This document shows, piece by piece, positions 1-11,013 of a stretch of DNA of 64,000 nucleotides (the stretch's first letter is position 1; each line of letters opens with the position of its first letter). The notes beneath the pieces are model-generated. The model was not told the DNA's origin. It did no database searches and worked only from the letters and a program-made list of their open reading frames with translations. This DNA comes from Pezicula radicicola. Lineage: Eukaryota > Ascomycota > Leotiomycetes > Helotiales > Dermateaceae. Location: positions 505,295 through 569,294 of the forward strand of contig PDUO01000006.1 of NCBI GenBank assembly GCA_003008705.1, read 5' to 3'. Position numbers and translations under genes: made by a program.

Positions 1-477
1 CAGCCCCTGGCTTGAGCATTTACTCGTCATACCGCATCTTTATGACGCAATAATGTGAGGTTGAGGAGACTTTCTCTCCTCAGTCGCAAATCGATTCGGC
101 ACTGCAGAAAGAGAGCCAAAGCTTCAGTGCGATTTAAGAAGTTTTAAACTAAGTTCAACAGTAGCTGGTGGCTTTGAAATCAACTTGGGTCTTCTCAATC
201 TTTATCTTTGCTTTTTCCGCGCTCAGATGTAAACATCCTCAAAGCTGAGGTGGGGGAGGCATCAATCAGCTTGGAACGGAGCTACCATCTTTTCCCCCGG
301 TTGGCTCCGTTACTTCATTGTGCATAGATAGGCTTAAGGTTAGCAGTATCACGGTTTCTCAAAGTATAAAAAGGAAGGTTTTCCTCGTTTCATTGTCACC
401 GTTATTCTGTTCGTCTTTACAGTATCCCATCAACCATTACTCGGAATTACCCCACAATCACCTGATCAACAAGCAAA
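1..477. other. Intergenic, upstream of the first aldo/keto reductase
   Basis: No coding exon with splice support is visible. The last 150 bases before the start at 478 are pyrimidine- and AC-rich, as is usual for fungal 5' leaders. A small ATG at 318 opens a 70-codon frame that overlaps the real start; I see nothing to support it as a gene. Confidence 0.5.
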
Positions 478-1905
478 ATGTCCTTCCAACAACCCCCAGA
501 GATGCCGCAGTCACTCAAGGCTTCCATTGAGAATAGTAAGGCTGAGTATGTGCAGTTGGGTAAGAGTGGTCTTCGGGTCTCAATCCCTATTTTTGGTGCT
601 ATGAGTATTGGACATCCGGATTGGGCGCCATGGGTCTTAGATGAAGAGAAGGTAAGTCTGATATCATTCTCGCATAATATTATGTTATCTACCTAGAAAG
701 CAAGAGAGATGGAAATGAAGCTAGGTGGCTATTCCGTAGGAGACTTAGTATATCTAGGTCACATGACTAGCCTGTTCAACACATCTACATACCAATACGC
801 AAATGTTCTGACACACTGCTAGTCTTTGCCGTTGCTTAAAGCAGCCTGGGAACGTGGACTTAATACCTGGGACACCGCAGTAAGTGCAGAGTCTTAATAT
901 CTCCAGTAGGCTATTCTTAAGTATTTTTAGAACGTCTACTCCAACGGCGAATCCGAGAAAATCATTGGGAAAGCCATCAAGAAATTCAATATTCCCCGCC
1001 ACAAGCTGGTTATCTTGACGAAATGCAATGGAGCTGTTGGTGAAGAGTCAAATTTGAGGACTATATTATATCCCAAGGAAATCAATGCCAGCAAGGATTA
1101 TGTCAATCAAAGAGGTACGTTCCCCGGATATCTCTGCTCAAGACTGCAGTACTTAATCTGAGTAACTAAGTCAAACTGAATAGGACTCTCCCGACAAGCA
1201 ATCTTCAATGCAGTAAATTCATCACTCGCTCGTCTCGATACAGACTATATTGACCTCCTGCAAATCCACCGCTTTGACAAGACTGTACCCATAGAAGAAA
1301 CAATGGAAGCACTCCACGACCTAGTCAAGTCAGGAAAAGTCCGCTACATCGGCGCCTCCAGCATGTGGGCAACAGAATTTGCTCAAATGCAATTTGTGGC
1401 TGAGAAGCATGGTTGGACTAAGTTTGTCAGTATGCAAAATCATTATAACTTGTTGTATCGAGAGGAAGAGAGGGAGATGAATAGATTTTGCGACGCTACA
1501 GGTGTAGGACTAATTCCCGTAAGTACTCATTTTGCCTCCCTACAATAACTCATCAACCTAACAAAAGAAAATCAAAAAAAGTGGGCACCGCTATGTAGAG
1601 GCCACCTAGCAAGACCAATCGGAGCATTCGGTACAACAAAGCGTTCGGAAACCGAAAAGGAACTTACAGAAGCCGATACCAAGACTATTGACCGGGTTCA
1701 AGAACTCGCTGATAAGAAGGGCTGGAAGATGTCTCAGGTTGCTCTGGCTTGGATTAATAAGAGGATTACTAGTCCTATTATTGGGTTCTCTAGTGTTGAG
1801 AGGATTGATGAGGCTATTGATGTTAGGGGGAAGACTTTGACGGATGAGGAGGAGAAGTATTTGATGGAGTTTTATCAGCCTAAGGCTGTTGTTGGTCATT
1901 CTTAG
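478..1905 (+). CDS. Aldo/keto reductase, five exons, 357 aa
   Basis: NAD(P)H-dependent oxidoreductase of the aldo/keto reductase superfamily, probably reducing aldehydes or ketones in the cytosol; the substrate cannot be told. I read exons 478-651, 823-879, 931-1114, 1184-1518 and 1582-1905, which join without frame loss. Family marks are [16 protein letters not shown] near residue 75 (the Asp and Tyr of the catalytic tetrad), LVILTKCNG (Lys), [12 protein letters not shown] (His), [12 protein letters not shown], and near the C-terminus [10 protein letters not shown], the usual NADP-binding stretch. The length fits the fungal family close to bacterial YajO-type reductases. The final intron ends in an A-rich run and AAAG rather than a pyrimidine tract, so that acceptor is the least certain boundary. 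There is no signal peptide. The next gene, a 2EXR protein, lies 1.2 kb away and suggests no pathway. Confidence 0.9.
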
Positions 1906-3128
1906 GGATTATTTGATGGGAAGAGTTGATTGTGGTTTAGAAAGATTGAATAAAATGGTGAATGGGAGTTGTTAATGTCTGCGCTGGACGTATTTTCTCT
2001 CCAAGGAGTGAAAATTCGCTTATCACAACTTAGCATTCTAACTTTTAAGCGGATGAAGTAGGAAATTACACCTTAGAACTCATCTAATACAGTTTTTAAA
2101 GCTAATCCAATTGATCTGAACTCTTTTCATCGACTCTATGCCTACCATAAATAAAATAAAAGTCTCTACAAGTTTCTAGTTTCCCTTGACATTACCTAAT
2201 TGCAATCAGTACTGGGCGTAGAACAGGGCGCTCGTCAAACATAGGTAAACTTGAGCAGGTATTGACTCTATAAATAAGATGGAGATGAAGATGAAGATGA
2301 AGCTGTTGAAGCCCAGTCACAGCTGAGAGACAAGTGTATTATCTCGCTTAAGCTACTTATACAGAAAACCTTTAGCGATCTATATATCTACTTCAAAAAA
2401 GCCGCCCACGAGCGCCAAAAGCTAAACTTGACCTAAAAGTTGAAAACGAGGTACAAAAACCAACCTAAATCCCAAACAGCAAAACTGTCGAAACAGAAAC
2501 CAGGCGAACTGATTTTTTGTATTTAGCGGTAACCTCTCAAGAGGAAGCTCTAGGAACTTTTGCTTTTACAACCATGGCAATTTAACCAACCCAATTTCTT
2601 GGTGTTAGTTATTGAGGGCAGCTGTATCAGAGGGTGTCAAAGACCCTTACAGGTGCTATCTCTCGGCTTGGCGATGGAAGAGAATTCATTATTTGGAATT
2701 ATATACCCTTAAGCGAGGGAGAGCAAACATGATCAGGTGATTGTTTATTTTAAAGGTTAAATTCACTAGTTAGATTTGATGGATTGGAGTCGTGTCAAAT
2801 TCACCAAGTCGCCAGAGTACTGTATCGGGAAATGCTCGCTTATTCACTCACCGCAAAGATTGAGCTAAGCGACTCAATAGATCTCGCTCCTTCCGCGATC
2901 TCCAACTCTTCAACTCTCCAACAACAACAACCCCAACTTTCTATCAAGCCGCAATCTTGATAAGGTCCCATCTACCGGTCGATTTCGAACCTCTTCGCAA
3001 TTCTGCCGTGCGCAGAATACGAATTATATGCACAATCAGGTCCCGGGGACGAGGAACATCTCAAGAGCGCGTAAGCATCCTGTCATGAGATTGGCCCAAT
3101 ATCTGAAAACTAAGCAAACAATAGAATC
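1906..3128. other. Intergenic, 1.2 kb, no gene seen
   Basis: AT-rich spacer between two plus-strand genes. It has a short GATGAA-type purine repeat near 2280-2305. No open frame with splice support and no RNA gene were recognised. Confidence 0.5.
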
Positions 3129-3920
3129 ATGGCCTCTTCAAAAGATCTAGCAATTTCTCAACCCAATATCCAAAATACCCACGAGCCCCCCTCCAACGAA
3201 ATCAACACGACCAATGCTCCCGAAAATTCACCTTCGTTTCACACATTCCCCGACTTGCCCAAGGAGATCCGACTCAAGATCTGGCGATACTCACTTCCAC
3301 AACCTCGCCATATCCATATTTACCTCGTTGATCTTCAATACAACAAATCAAATCTTCCTAGTTGTCTACATGTAAACCACGAAAGCCGCATAGAGACGCT
3401 ACAACACGTTCAAATCATCGAGCGCTCTCCCGTCTTCTTCGAGGCATATTGCAAACTATCACTTCTCAAACCAGTCCTCATTAACGGGTCAACGGATACC
3501 GTTTCAATAAATTGGGATAATGGAGTTTATTGGAAAGATTGCCTTTTGCTTGAAGATAGATATTGGAGAAACTGGATTACATCACAGCCCATGAACCGTG
3601 TCTTCGCAAAGATCAAGACTGTGGAAATTAGACACTTTGAATTAATTCCAAAGAAAAATGTCTCTGAGCAAGACGAGCAAAATAAATTTGTGGGTATACT
3701 TCGAAAGCTCGCGCACTTTCACGGATTGGAATTACTAGTTCTCCGTAACCCGTGTTTCGTTTCCATGTTTCACCGCCATTTGCATGAGGCTGAAGAAACT
3801 TATCGTATGAGAGTGGTGGAAGGAGCACTGGAGCGGGTCAAGGTCGATGATTGTTTTGAAGGCAGGGAATTTAGGGTGGTATTTAAGGATTGGGAACCAT
3901 TACCAATACCAGGTAATTAA
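3129..3920 (+). CDS. 2EXR domain protein, single exon, 263 aa
   Basis: Fungal protein with an N-terminal 2EXR domain, an F-box-like region common in Pezizomycotina; its role is not established. The signature FHTFPDLPKEIRLKIWRYSL is near residue 37, followed by the usual region of conserved basic and aromatic residues (PRHIHIY, CLHVNHESR). The first 35 residues are polar and low in complexity. The rest includes a Leu-rich patch near residue 200 (HGLELLVLRNP). There is no signal peptide or membrane segment. The start at 3129 is the first ATG of the frame and has an A at -3. The gene stands alone, and such genes are often members of expanded, fast-changing families. Function is unknown. Confidence 0.85.
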   Translation: MASSKDLAISQPNIQNTHEPPSNEINTTNAPENSPSFHTFPDLPKEIRLKIWRYSLPQPRHIHIYLVDLQYNKSNLPSCLHVNHESRIETLQHVQIIERSPVFFEAYCKLSLLKPVLINGSTDTVSINWDNGVYWKDCLLLEDRYWRNWITSQPMNRVFAKIKTVEIRHFELIPKKNVSEQDEQNKFVGILRKLAHFHGLELLVLRNPCFVSMFHRHLHEAEETYRMRVVEGALERVKVDDCFEGREFRVVFKDWEPLPIPGN

Positions 3921-4253
3921 CGGGTGGTAGAATGTTTTCGTATGGCGAAAATTGAGTAGTCTGCAGCCACAATTGTATCACTCATTATCCCAATTCAAGC
4001 GGACAAAATACCCGCAACTAGGAATAATTACATGGGGCTTAGGGATCTTAGGACAGGTTTATGAAGTTTTAGCGTTGAGCATTTCACTTCCGGAAACAGA
4101 TTCATGAGCACAAAATGATCGAGGAAACTTTTTTTTCCATTAAACCAAGCGCTAAACCAAATCCAATATTGTACAGTACAAAGAAAAATGTCATGACGTT
4201 TTCGTTGCTTTTACAGCGCTCTATAAAATGAAAGACATACAACAACATGAAAA

Positions 4254-5255
4254 CTAACAAGCAATAAACCAAGCCCCTAAGTTTAAGTTCTTCAATAAAG
4301 TAGAGAAACCAGCCGCCTTCTTATACCCACAAATCTTAGCCTTCTCATCAGCAGTAACATCGGGAGCATCATCCGGATACTCAATATGAAAAACTGGTTT
4401 ACCGGCGTCAATGAAAGGGCGAAAGAGACCACACTCCTTATACTCCTCACACTGCTCATTAACCTCATATTCCATAATATTAATAACCCTCTGCACAATA
4501 TCCCCTCCATTCTTTAATCCGATAGCTAGACCCCTAGAATGAGCTTCCGCAGCGAGGAAAGTGAGGTAGTTAACAGCGTCGTCTTCGGTTAAACCGAGTC
4601 CATTATCGTTCCCATACGCATCAATATTATCAGGATCTATACCATCGCATCCTTTTTGAACTGCAAGATCAAGTCGTAGTTTCATGATTTTTCGTACATT
4701 GGCACTGTTGGTGTTGGCCCACCATTCTCCATCCCATCCATCTAATGCGTCACCATAATCACCACTGGTCCATAGCGCTGAATCCGGTCGGAAGTTTTCG
4801 TATGAACCGGCTGAGAAATAGCAGATTACTTTGTGGGATTGTGAATGTAGTGCGGTGATTGTACTGGCTGGGTTGTCAAAGAGATCAATATCGTAGACAG
4901 CTACGTTAACTGTTGGGAGTTTCAGAGCTTCGTATATGTTGATATGCCATGTTGCTCCGGCTGAGGGCTTCCACCATGTTCTGCTTGGTGTTGTACTTGT
5001 AGTAGGTGAAGGTAATATGACGGTTGATGTGGTGGTTGATTTGCTGGTGCTCTTTGTGATTGAAGGTGTGACGGATGCTTTGGTTGTTGTTGAGATCTTC
5101 GTTGATGTTGTTGTTGTAGAGATCTTCGTTGGTGAAGTTGTAACAGATTTTATGGTTGTACGTGGTGGGTAGTGAGGGAACATAGGAGTGGGAGCGAAGC
5201 GAAAGCTACTGAGAAACCCCGCAGCCACCACTGCGACACGAAGTACAGCCGGCAT
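4254..5255 (-). CDS. Secreted GH114 glycoside hydrolase (polygalactosaminidase-like), 333 aa
   Basis: Predicted extracellular endo-alpha-1,4-polygalactosaminidase family enzyme (GH114), which cuts galactosamine polymers of fungal extracellular matrix. Residues 1-21 form a signal peptide (hydrophobic VAVVAAGFLSSF). Residues about 30-90 are an almost pure Thr/Ser/Lys/Pro linker, likely O-glycosylated. The catalytic TIM-barrel domain runs from WWKPSAGATWHINIY to the end. Visible family motifs are VAVYDIDLFD, KVICYFSAGSYENFRPD, GCDGIDPDNIDAYG (conserved acidic residues), GLAIGLKNG and FHIEYPDD. It is a single exon of full length. In Aspergillus the better known GH114 enzyme sits in the galactosaminogalactan cluster, but no partner of that cluster is visible here, so it may act on matrix of other fungi or on substrates not yet known. 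Confidence 0.9.
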   Translation of the reverse strand: MPAVLRVAVVAAGFLSSFRFAPTPMFPHYPPRTTIKSVTTSPTKISTTTTSTKISTTTKASVTPSITKSTSKSTTTSTVILPSPTTSTTPSRTWWKPSAGATWHINIYEALKLPTVNVAVYDIDLFDNPASTITALHSQSHKVICYFSAGSYENFRPDSALWTSGDYGDALDGWDGEWWANTNSANVRKIMKLRLDLAVQKGCDGIDPDNIDAYGNDNGLGLTEDDAVNYLTFLAAEAHSRGLAIGLKNGGDIVQRVINIMEYEVNEQCEEYKECGLFRPFIDAGKPVFHIEYPDDAPDVTADEKAKICGYKKAAGFSTLLKNLNLGAWFIAC

Positions 5256-5951
5256 TTTTCTGGCAAGGAAGTATATTGTAGGTGAAGAATGGAAGCTGGA
5301 TATTTATGAAAACCAATTACAACCTGTCGAACCACTTTGTTGATGAGAATAGCGGAGGCAATATCAAGGGATGTATATATACATACCCCCGAATCTTGAC
5401 AGTGGCATTCTTGACACAACAATAATTGCAGCCCTAACGATTAGAGCCCCAGTTCCAGCCTATTTTCTCAGGGCTTGAAAAATGTTGACAAAAAGATCAC
5501 TCCGTATTTCTTGGAAATCAATGGTCGCCAGCATCCTGTTAAGACCTCACTGTAGAGATATATAATTTACGAAAACAGCTAGAGTTATGTCTGGCCTTGA
5601 CGAATGCAGAAGAGGCACGTGGGTTTCGTCTGAAAACATCTTCTGGAAATTTAAATTCTTGGCTTTACTAGAGCTTATTATGAAGAGCCAAACGCAAAGA
5701 AACATAGAGGATCTAGATTCCGCGGAGAATAACTGTGGCTTGCTTAGCCTCCACATCTTGCTCCCGACCCTGAAGACATCCGCATCTTTAAGATTATAAG
5801 GAGGCAGAAGTTTATACTCTATCATCGAGATGTTGCAAATTATGTCATAGTTGGAAGGAGTTTTCAGACGTTCGCCCTTTCGGTCCTCGCTTGCAGTAGT
5901 TATGTCCAAACGTAATACTTCTTGGCATCATATTACTTTAACAGATGCTAC
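5256..5951. other. Intergenic between two secreted-enzyme genes
   Basis: About 700 bases between the start of the GH114 gene and the end of the subtilase gene, both on the minus strand, so it should hold the GH114 promoter and the subtilase 3' end. Short frames on both strands (for example 5547-5909) have no family features. Confidence 0.5.
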
Positions 5952-8900
5952 CTACTCGGCATACTTAATATCAAAGTATACTGTTGAGAAAGACTCATAG
6001 TCCTGGTCGTAAGTAACATTCCCAAAGATCTTCAAAGCCCGCACCAGGAACTTATACTTCCCAGCAGGTGCGACCGAACCGTCAGCCAAAGACCCGTCCC
6101 AACTAGCAGAAAACAGCGAATTTCGAGGTACGTTCTCTGCAGGGTAACTGGGGATGCTGCCTAGAATTTGCTGTCCAATGACTCGCGGGAGACCATGCAC
6201 GTCATCTGGTACAACATCAACACGAACGATACGAGAGCCCATTGCAAGTGCGTAGACGATAGTGGGGAAGGTAGAGTTGGTGGAGTTGGAGTTGGTGGAG
6301 TTCCTGGTGAGGATGAAGGTTTGGGTTCCGTTGGTTAGGGGTGTACTGAGGTCTGCTGAAGAAGCAACATATGGGAATCCATCGGGGTAATCCATTATAG
6401 CAGCATCTTTCAAGCGGCTTGCAATTCCGGCATAGGGAAGCGAGAGAGCGTCGCTGGTACCATTAATGAATACAAAACCACTATAGACAGGAATTCGTGT
6501 GGTATCAAGGCCTTGAGGGCGAGTGAAGTGCATCGTTAATATGCCAGAAGACTTAGGTGCCACGGTGAGGGAGCTGGGCTCGAAACGAACGGTCGCACCA
6601 GCGGCATCTGTGGAGTCAAGACCGGGTGGAAAGGAGACTGGAAAGATGCCAGTGTCCAACGTGAAAGCTGTGGCTGCGATCACGTTCTCGAAGGTGTATG
6701 TTTGTGTTGTAGAGCCGGTGTTAGAAATTGTTACTTGATGGGCGGCTTCGAAGAAGTCTGTGTCATTTAATGCTACGTTATCAAGGTCTAGGAAAGTGTT
6801 AGTGTAAGCCGCTTCAAACGCATTGACAAGACCCCCTAGAAAGCGACAAATTATTAGCTCATATATTCGACTAAAATGTCCGAAATTATTAGATGACGAA
6901 CCTCCTTGCTGAACAACGGGAGCCAAAAACCCATATGTAGTTACCCCATCGTTGAAATTGACAGGAACAGCTGTGGATGCAAGCAAAGAAGTGATTGCAT
7001 CAGGAGTCAGGGCATTCTTGCCTCTGATCTGTTTGATGAGAGCAACGACGCCAGAGATGTATGGCGTTGCCATCGAAGTTCCTGATTCAACTGCGTAACC
7101 GCCCTTAGAAAGAGGATAGGTAGACAGGATCAGCCCCCCCGGTGCTGAAATCTCAGGTTTAATCCAAGCTTCAAAGCTAGGGCCCCAACTACTGAAGGTG
7201 CTGACCTTTCCTCCTGTGATCTCATTTGCATCATTTGTGAACTGAAGCAAGGCTTCTTCCAACGCGGTAAATTCAACGCTGACCTGAGCACCGGCAGCAA
7301 CTGCAGCAACAAACTCGGCCCCTTTGGCAGCAGAGACCATACCAACTGGGATCGTCGTAGAGCTGTCTCCTGGAGAAGTAGGGACACCAGCGATATTGTT
7401 GTAAAAGAGAAACCTCTGTGCACCAAAGACTGCTGCGTTTGCTATTTTCGTGTCGAAAGTACAGGTCCCTCGTCGAATCAGAACAACGAATCCAGAGAGA
7501 TCAGGGGTAGAATCGGGCAATGCACTGCATGCGTCGGCTGCAATAGTGGTATCTAGAGTAATGACATAGAGTGGGACTGTAATTGTGCCGAAATCACCAA
7601 AGTTGCCTTTCGCATACCAAAATTGTGTGGCGTTTGCTCCATCTTCTAAGGCTGTCGCACCAATTAAGATGGCCGGTTGATTAATATTGTCAATGGATCC
7701 GATAGATGTAGCTCCGATACTCTCTGATGCGGTTGACGTGTCAAAAAGACCGTTGGCGCCATCATTGCCGGCTGCAATGATGCAGGGCACTCCTTTTTCG
7801 GTGATGCGCTGAACAGCAACATCCCATGGGTCTAGTTGTGTTAGTATGAAGTAACACTAATACCGAAAAGAGCTTGCCTTCTGTCCACCCACTTTCACCT
7901 CCAATCGATGCAGAGATAAGATCCACACCAGCTTCATAAGCCATGTTGAAAGCTGCAATCAAAACATCGTTTCCCACCTGTCCCTCACATCCAAAGACTT
8001 AATACTCAGAAACTCGGAGTCAGCTTACTTGTTCTAGATATATCGGAAGTAACTCAAACTTGATTTAGAAGCAATGAGTAACCTCCTCAAAAGGGCAATT
8101 CTGCTAAGAAAAATTGGGTACGTACCTTTCCATACTCCAAGAGAGGAATTTGGAGCTACGCCAGTGAAGTTGTACTCGTTGAAATCTGCTGCAATGATTC
8201 CACTGACTTTTCAAACTAGGGTATCAGCATGGCTCATTATAGCTTGATTTCGGAGCAAAGAAAATCGGCGTTTTTAGGGATAGTAGGGAGTAAACGGAGT
8301 ACGTAAGGGCGAACATTGTTGGGATCGTGGGTGACAAGACGCAGAACTGAATACGTACCGTGAGTGCCATGGCCACCACAATCTATTGGATCAGGATCCG
8401 GAACAGGCGTGTTAAATCCTGTGTAGTCCTGTATAGTCAAAACCTCCGAGTTAGTTTACTTATGCTAGATATCTCGGGAGCAACCCAAACATGATTTAGG
8501 AGCAATGAATAAATGACTCGAACAGGGTAATTCTGCTCAGAGAAAATGAGTAAACCTACATCACCAACGAGGTCATAGCCAGTGACAACTTTAAATCCTG
8601 GCCCAAAGCCTCCGCCCAGGGCAGGGTGATTATAATCGACACCAGTATCAACCACGCCAATAAAGAGCCCTAAGTCCGAGTAAGCCAATATTTTCATATA
8701 TCCATTAGAATGATCACTGAAAATGAACATACCTTCGCCAGTAAAGCCCGCATCGTGCAACTTATCAACTCCTCCCATCACGTGAGGAGAATAAGTGTCG
8801 CCCTCATCACGCTTCCGCAAATTAGAAGTACCAACGGAAGAGATTTTGTCGACAGTAGCAAGCAGAGTCGCAGGATTGCTATAGAGTCTGACCGGCCAGA

Positions 8901-9239
8901 TCTTATTGACCATCCCCATTTCCTGGATCGTCTGAACTGTAGTATCAATGTCATCGCTTCCTTCCAAGTTGAAAGAAGCACCATTGAAAAGCTGATGGGC
9001 GAGGGTCATCCGAGGACTAGCTGTGATCCCGTTGTCTGAGAGATTGGTATAAAAGGAGGGCTGGATTCATTTAGTAAGTGTTGGGCCTCAGCACAGTGAA
9101 TACATACAGCGTCTGCAACATCGTCCATAAACTCGACGATATACGCCCCTGGAACAACAGATTGGGCTTGAGGTGACGCACAAGCAGCAATCGAAGACAA
9201 GGCCAAAGCCACAACGGTTGTAGTCCGAAGGAAAGACAT
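5952..9239 (-). CDS. Secreted subtilisin-like serine protease (S8, PA domain insert), eight exons
   Basis: Extracellular subtilase of the fungal 'minor extracellular protease vpr' type. My exons are 9239-9108, 9060-8733, 8669-8560, 8428-8359, 8206-8126, 7997-7878, 7831-6902 and 6835-5952; all phases agree. The signal peptide starts MSFLRTTTVVALALSSIA, and an I9-like propeptide follows. The catalytic triad is seen as GVVDTGVDYNHP (Asp), GGHGTHVSGIIAADF (His, split by an intron) and ESGTSMATPYISG (Ser); the oxyanion Asn lies in CIIAAGNDGANG. A PA domain (LSGFVVLIRRGTCTFDTK) is inserted before the Ser, and an Fn3-like C-terminal domain follows. The intron at 7832-7877 appears to be GC-AG and only 46 nt. 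The 66-nt intron at 6836-6901 has no stop and keeps frame, so its retention would go unnoticed in a gene model. Introns at 7998-8125 and 8429-8559 resemble each other along their length. Confidence 0.88.
7998..8125 (-). repeat. Intron-long repeat, copy A (introner-like)
   Basis: This 128-nt intron of the subtilase gene aligns from donor to acceptor with the 131-nt intron at 8429-8559. Shared blocks on the minus strand are GCAGAATT, TCATTGCT, CTAAATCA, ATATCTAG and the branch-point area AGCTGACTC (AACTAACTC in the other copy). I judge about three quarters of positions to be identical. Length, splice signals and orientation are kept, which is the pattern of introner-like elements rather than of a random internal duplication. 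Confidence 0.7.
8429..8559 (-). repeat. Intron-long repeat, copy B (introner-like)
   Basis: This 131-nt intron of the subtilase gene is the partner of the copy at 7998-8125. Donor GTAGGTTTAC, branch point AACTAACTC and acceptor TATACAG are all present. The intervening 152-nt intron (8207-8358) shares only a short patch (TTGCTCC-AAATCA), so it may be a worn third copy or simply unrelated. Confidence 0.7.
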
Positions 9240-9809
9240 AACAGGCGGATAACGAGTGACACAGCGGGTAACCTCAAGCCCCCTCACAGCAGCACTCAAG
9301 CTCCTTTATGTATACTTACCCATGAGGCCATGTTGGACCCTTATCTCGCCATCACACAACATCAAGAGGAAAGACAGCAGCCCCACTCCTGCTGTGCATC
9401 TCATGGACGGAGCCCACACTACCTTCCATGTTGAGAAATGGTATAGATTCGATAGCAGAAGCCAAGCAGACCAAGCCTTGCGCTCGATCGTTAAAGATAA
9501 GGTTGTGATCATTTGAACACAACGTTGCCAATGCCGAGACTTAGCCAAGCAATTACTCGAGCCGGCAATTGGCGAACGACATGGGGATGAAGGAAACGCC
9601 ATTGCGGTTGACCTGCCTCTTTGGCATTGTAATTTACCGAGCATTCCCATTACTCGCGATCAGATGCGTTTCTTAGGATTGTGACAGGATGTACTTCTGC
9701 CAAGGGCGGGACGAATGATTGCAATATCGAAGGCTATCTGTTATTGGGATCTGTGATATATGTATAGACTATAGTACGCATATACTGTGCTCATACCGAT
9801 ACTCTGTGT
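9240..9809. other. Upstream region of the subtilase gene
   Basis: Promoter side of the subtilase. Open frames here on both strands lack family features. No coding exon is supported. Confidence 0.45.
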
Positions 9810-11013
9810 TTACAGTTTGGTGGTCCTGACCTGATTATTCTGCTTACGAAGGTAATCAATCACTGAATGTGGTGATGCATCAGCTTTCGCTTGAACCCAA
9901 GCGAGCCTTGCCAGCCCCTGAACTCCTTTACTTGTAAACAGCCTGCATTGCGAAAAATGATCTCTTATAAACCAATTCGTACAGAATCTTCTCGGTAGCA
10001 TCTAGGTTATGTTGCATAAAATCTGAAGCCAATACAGTCTAAAGATACAAATGCTCGTAGGAGATGACAATCATAAATTTATTTCTCTTTAGCCCTTTTT
10101 TGCTTCAGCTGGTCTAGGAAATAGCTTCTTTCCACACCTGCATATGTAGTACGAGAAGAGGTCATAAAAAGGGAATTAAAATCAAGCGAAAATCTCTCTT
10201 AATTTGTATTAAAAACAATCAAATCGAAGATTCCACCATAACACACAGGTTACTTTTACTGGATCGCAGATGTGTAGAACTAGCCTCCCAGACTGTTAGT
10301 GTTATTTCTTGATCAGAACTGCTTTTCAGATGTAACGATATCAAACCCAGTGTCGAGTTCGGTGACTAATGCGGTAAGTGTGTCCTAGGTCTCCTCATCA
10401 CCAGTGGACTTGATACCAGATATGTGCTTTCGCTGGTTATCAACAAGGTCCACAAGCTTCTAGTGAGTTGGCTAGGAAGTTAGCGATGCTGAGGAGTTTT
10501 GATCTTGATCATAACGTAGGAAGGTTATAGAGTGATTAGTCAATGCCCCATTACTGAGATTCAGATGCTAGCCTTCTTTCAGATCTGGAATCATTATATC
10601 GATAGCGAAAGTTTTGCCCCATGCTTTTGGTCTATTGATCTATATAGCTATTGTGTCTAACAACTGCTCAAAACTGAGCGCCAGAAGAGAATCAACAGAC
10701 ATGGCATCTTAAATCGGGCTCACAAGCTCCGAAGCACCGTCCAGATAGAATTGCGCCATGTCTCATTCTCAACGCCATAATCTAATTTCATGAAGACTTT
10801 GCCGAGCTCTTCTTTTGCTCTTTAGTTGTGTTGGTCTGCAAAGACAGCGTGGCTCAAGACTGTGAAAGCGAAACTGGGGTCTCCAACTTTGCTGTACTCT
10901 ATACCCTGATGGATAATCTTCTCTATCCCGCCCATACATTCAGCATAGCGAATTGCTGATGTAACGGGTGGATGCACCCACAAATGAGCTGGGTGTCCAT
11001 CAAACCAGCCCAT
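9810..11013 (-). pseudogene. Decayed protein gene of unknown family
   Basis: Three islands of protein-like sequence lie in order on the minus strand but are broken. The 5' island (about 11013-10825) reads IRYAECMGGIEKIIHQGIEY and VGDPSFAFTVLSHAVFADQ. It then meets a TAA in a context where CAA would read on (HN-stop-RAKEELGKVFMKLDYG), followed by a frameshift near 10760 and more stops. The 3' island (about 9920-9813) reads GVQGLARLAWVQAKADASP and ends at TTKL. The CAA-to-TAA type of change is what repeat-induced point mutation would give, but other decay is possible. I do not recognise the family; the helical, repeat-like wording resembles long fungal proteins of unknown function. Confidence 0.4.
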
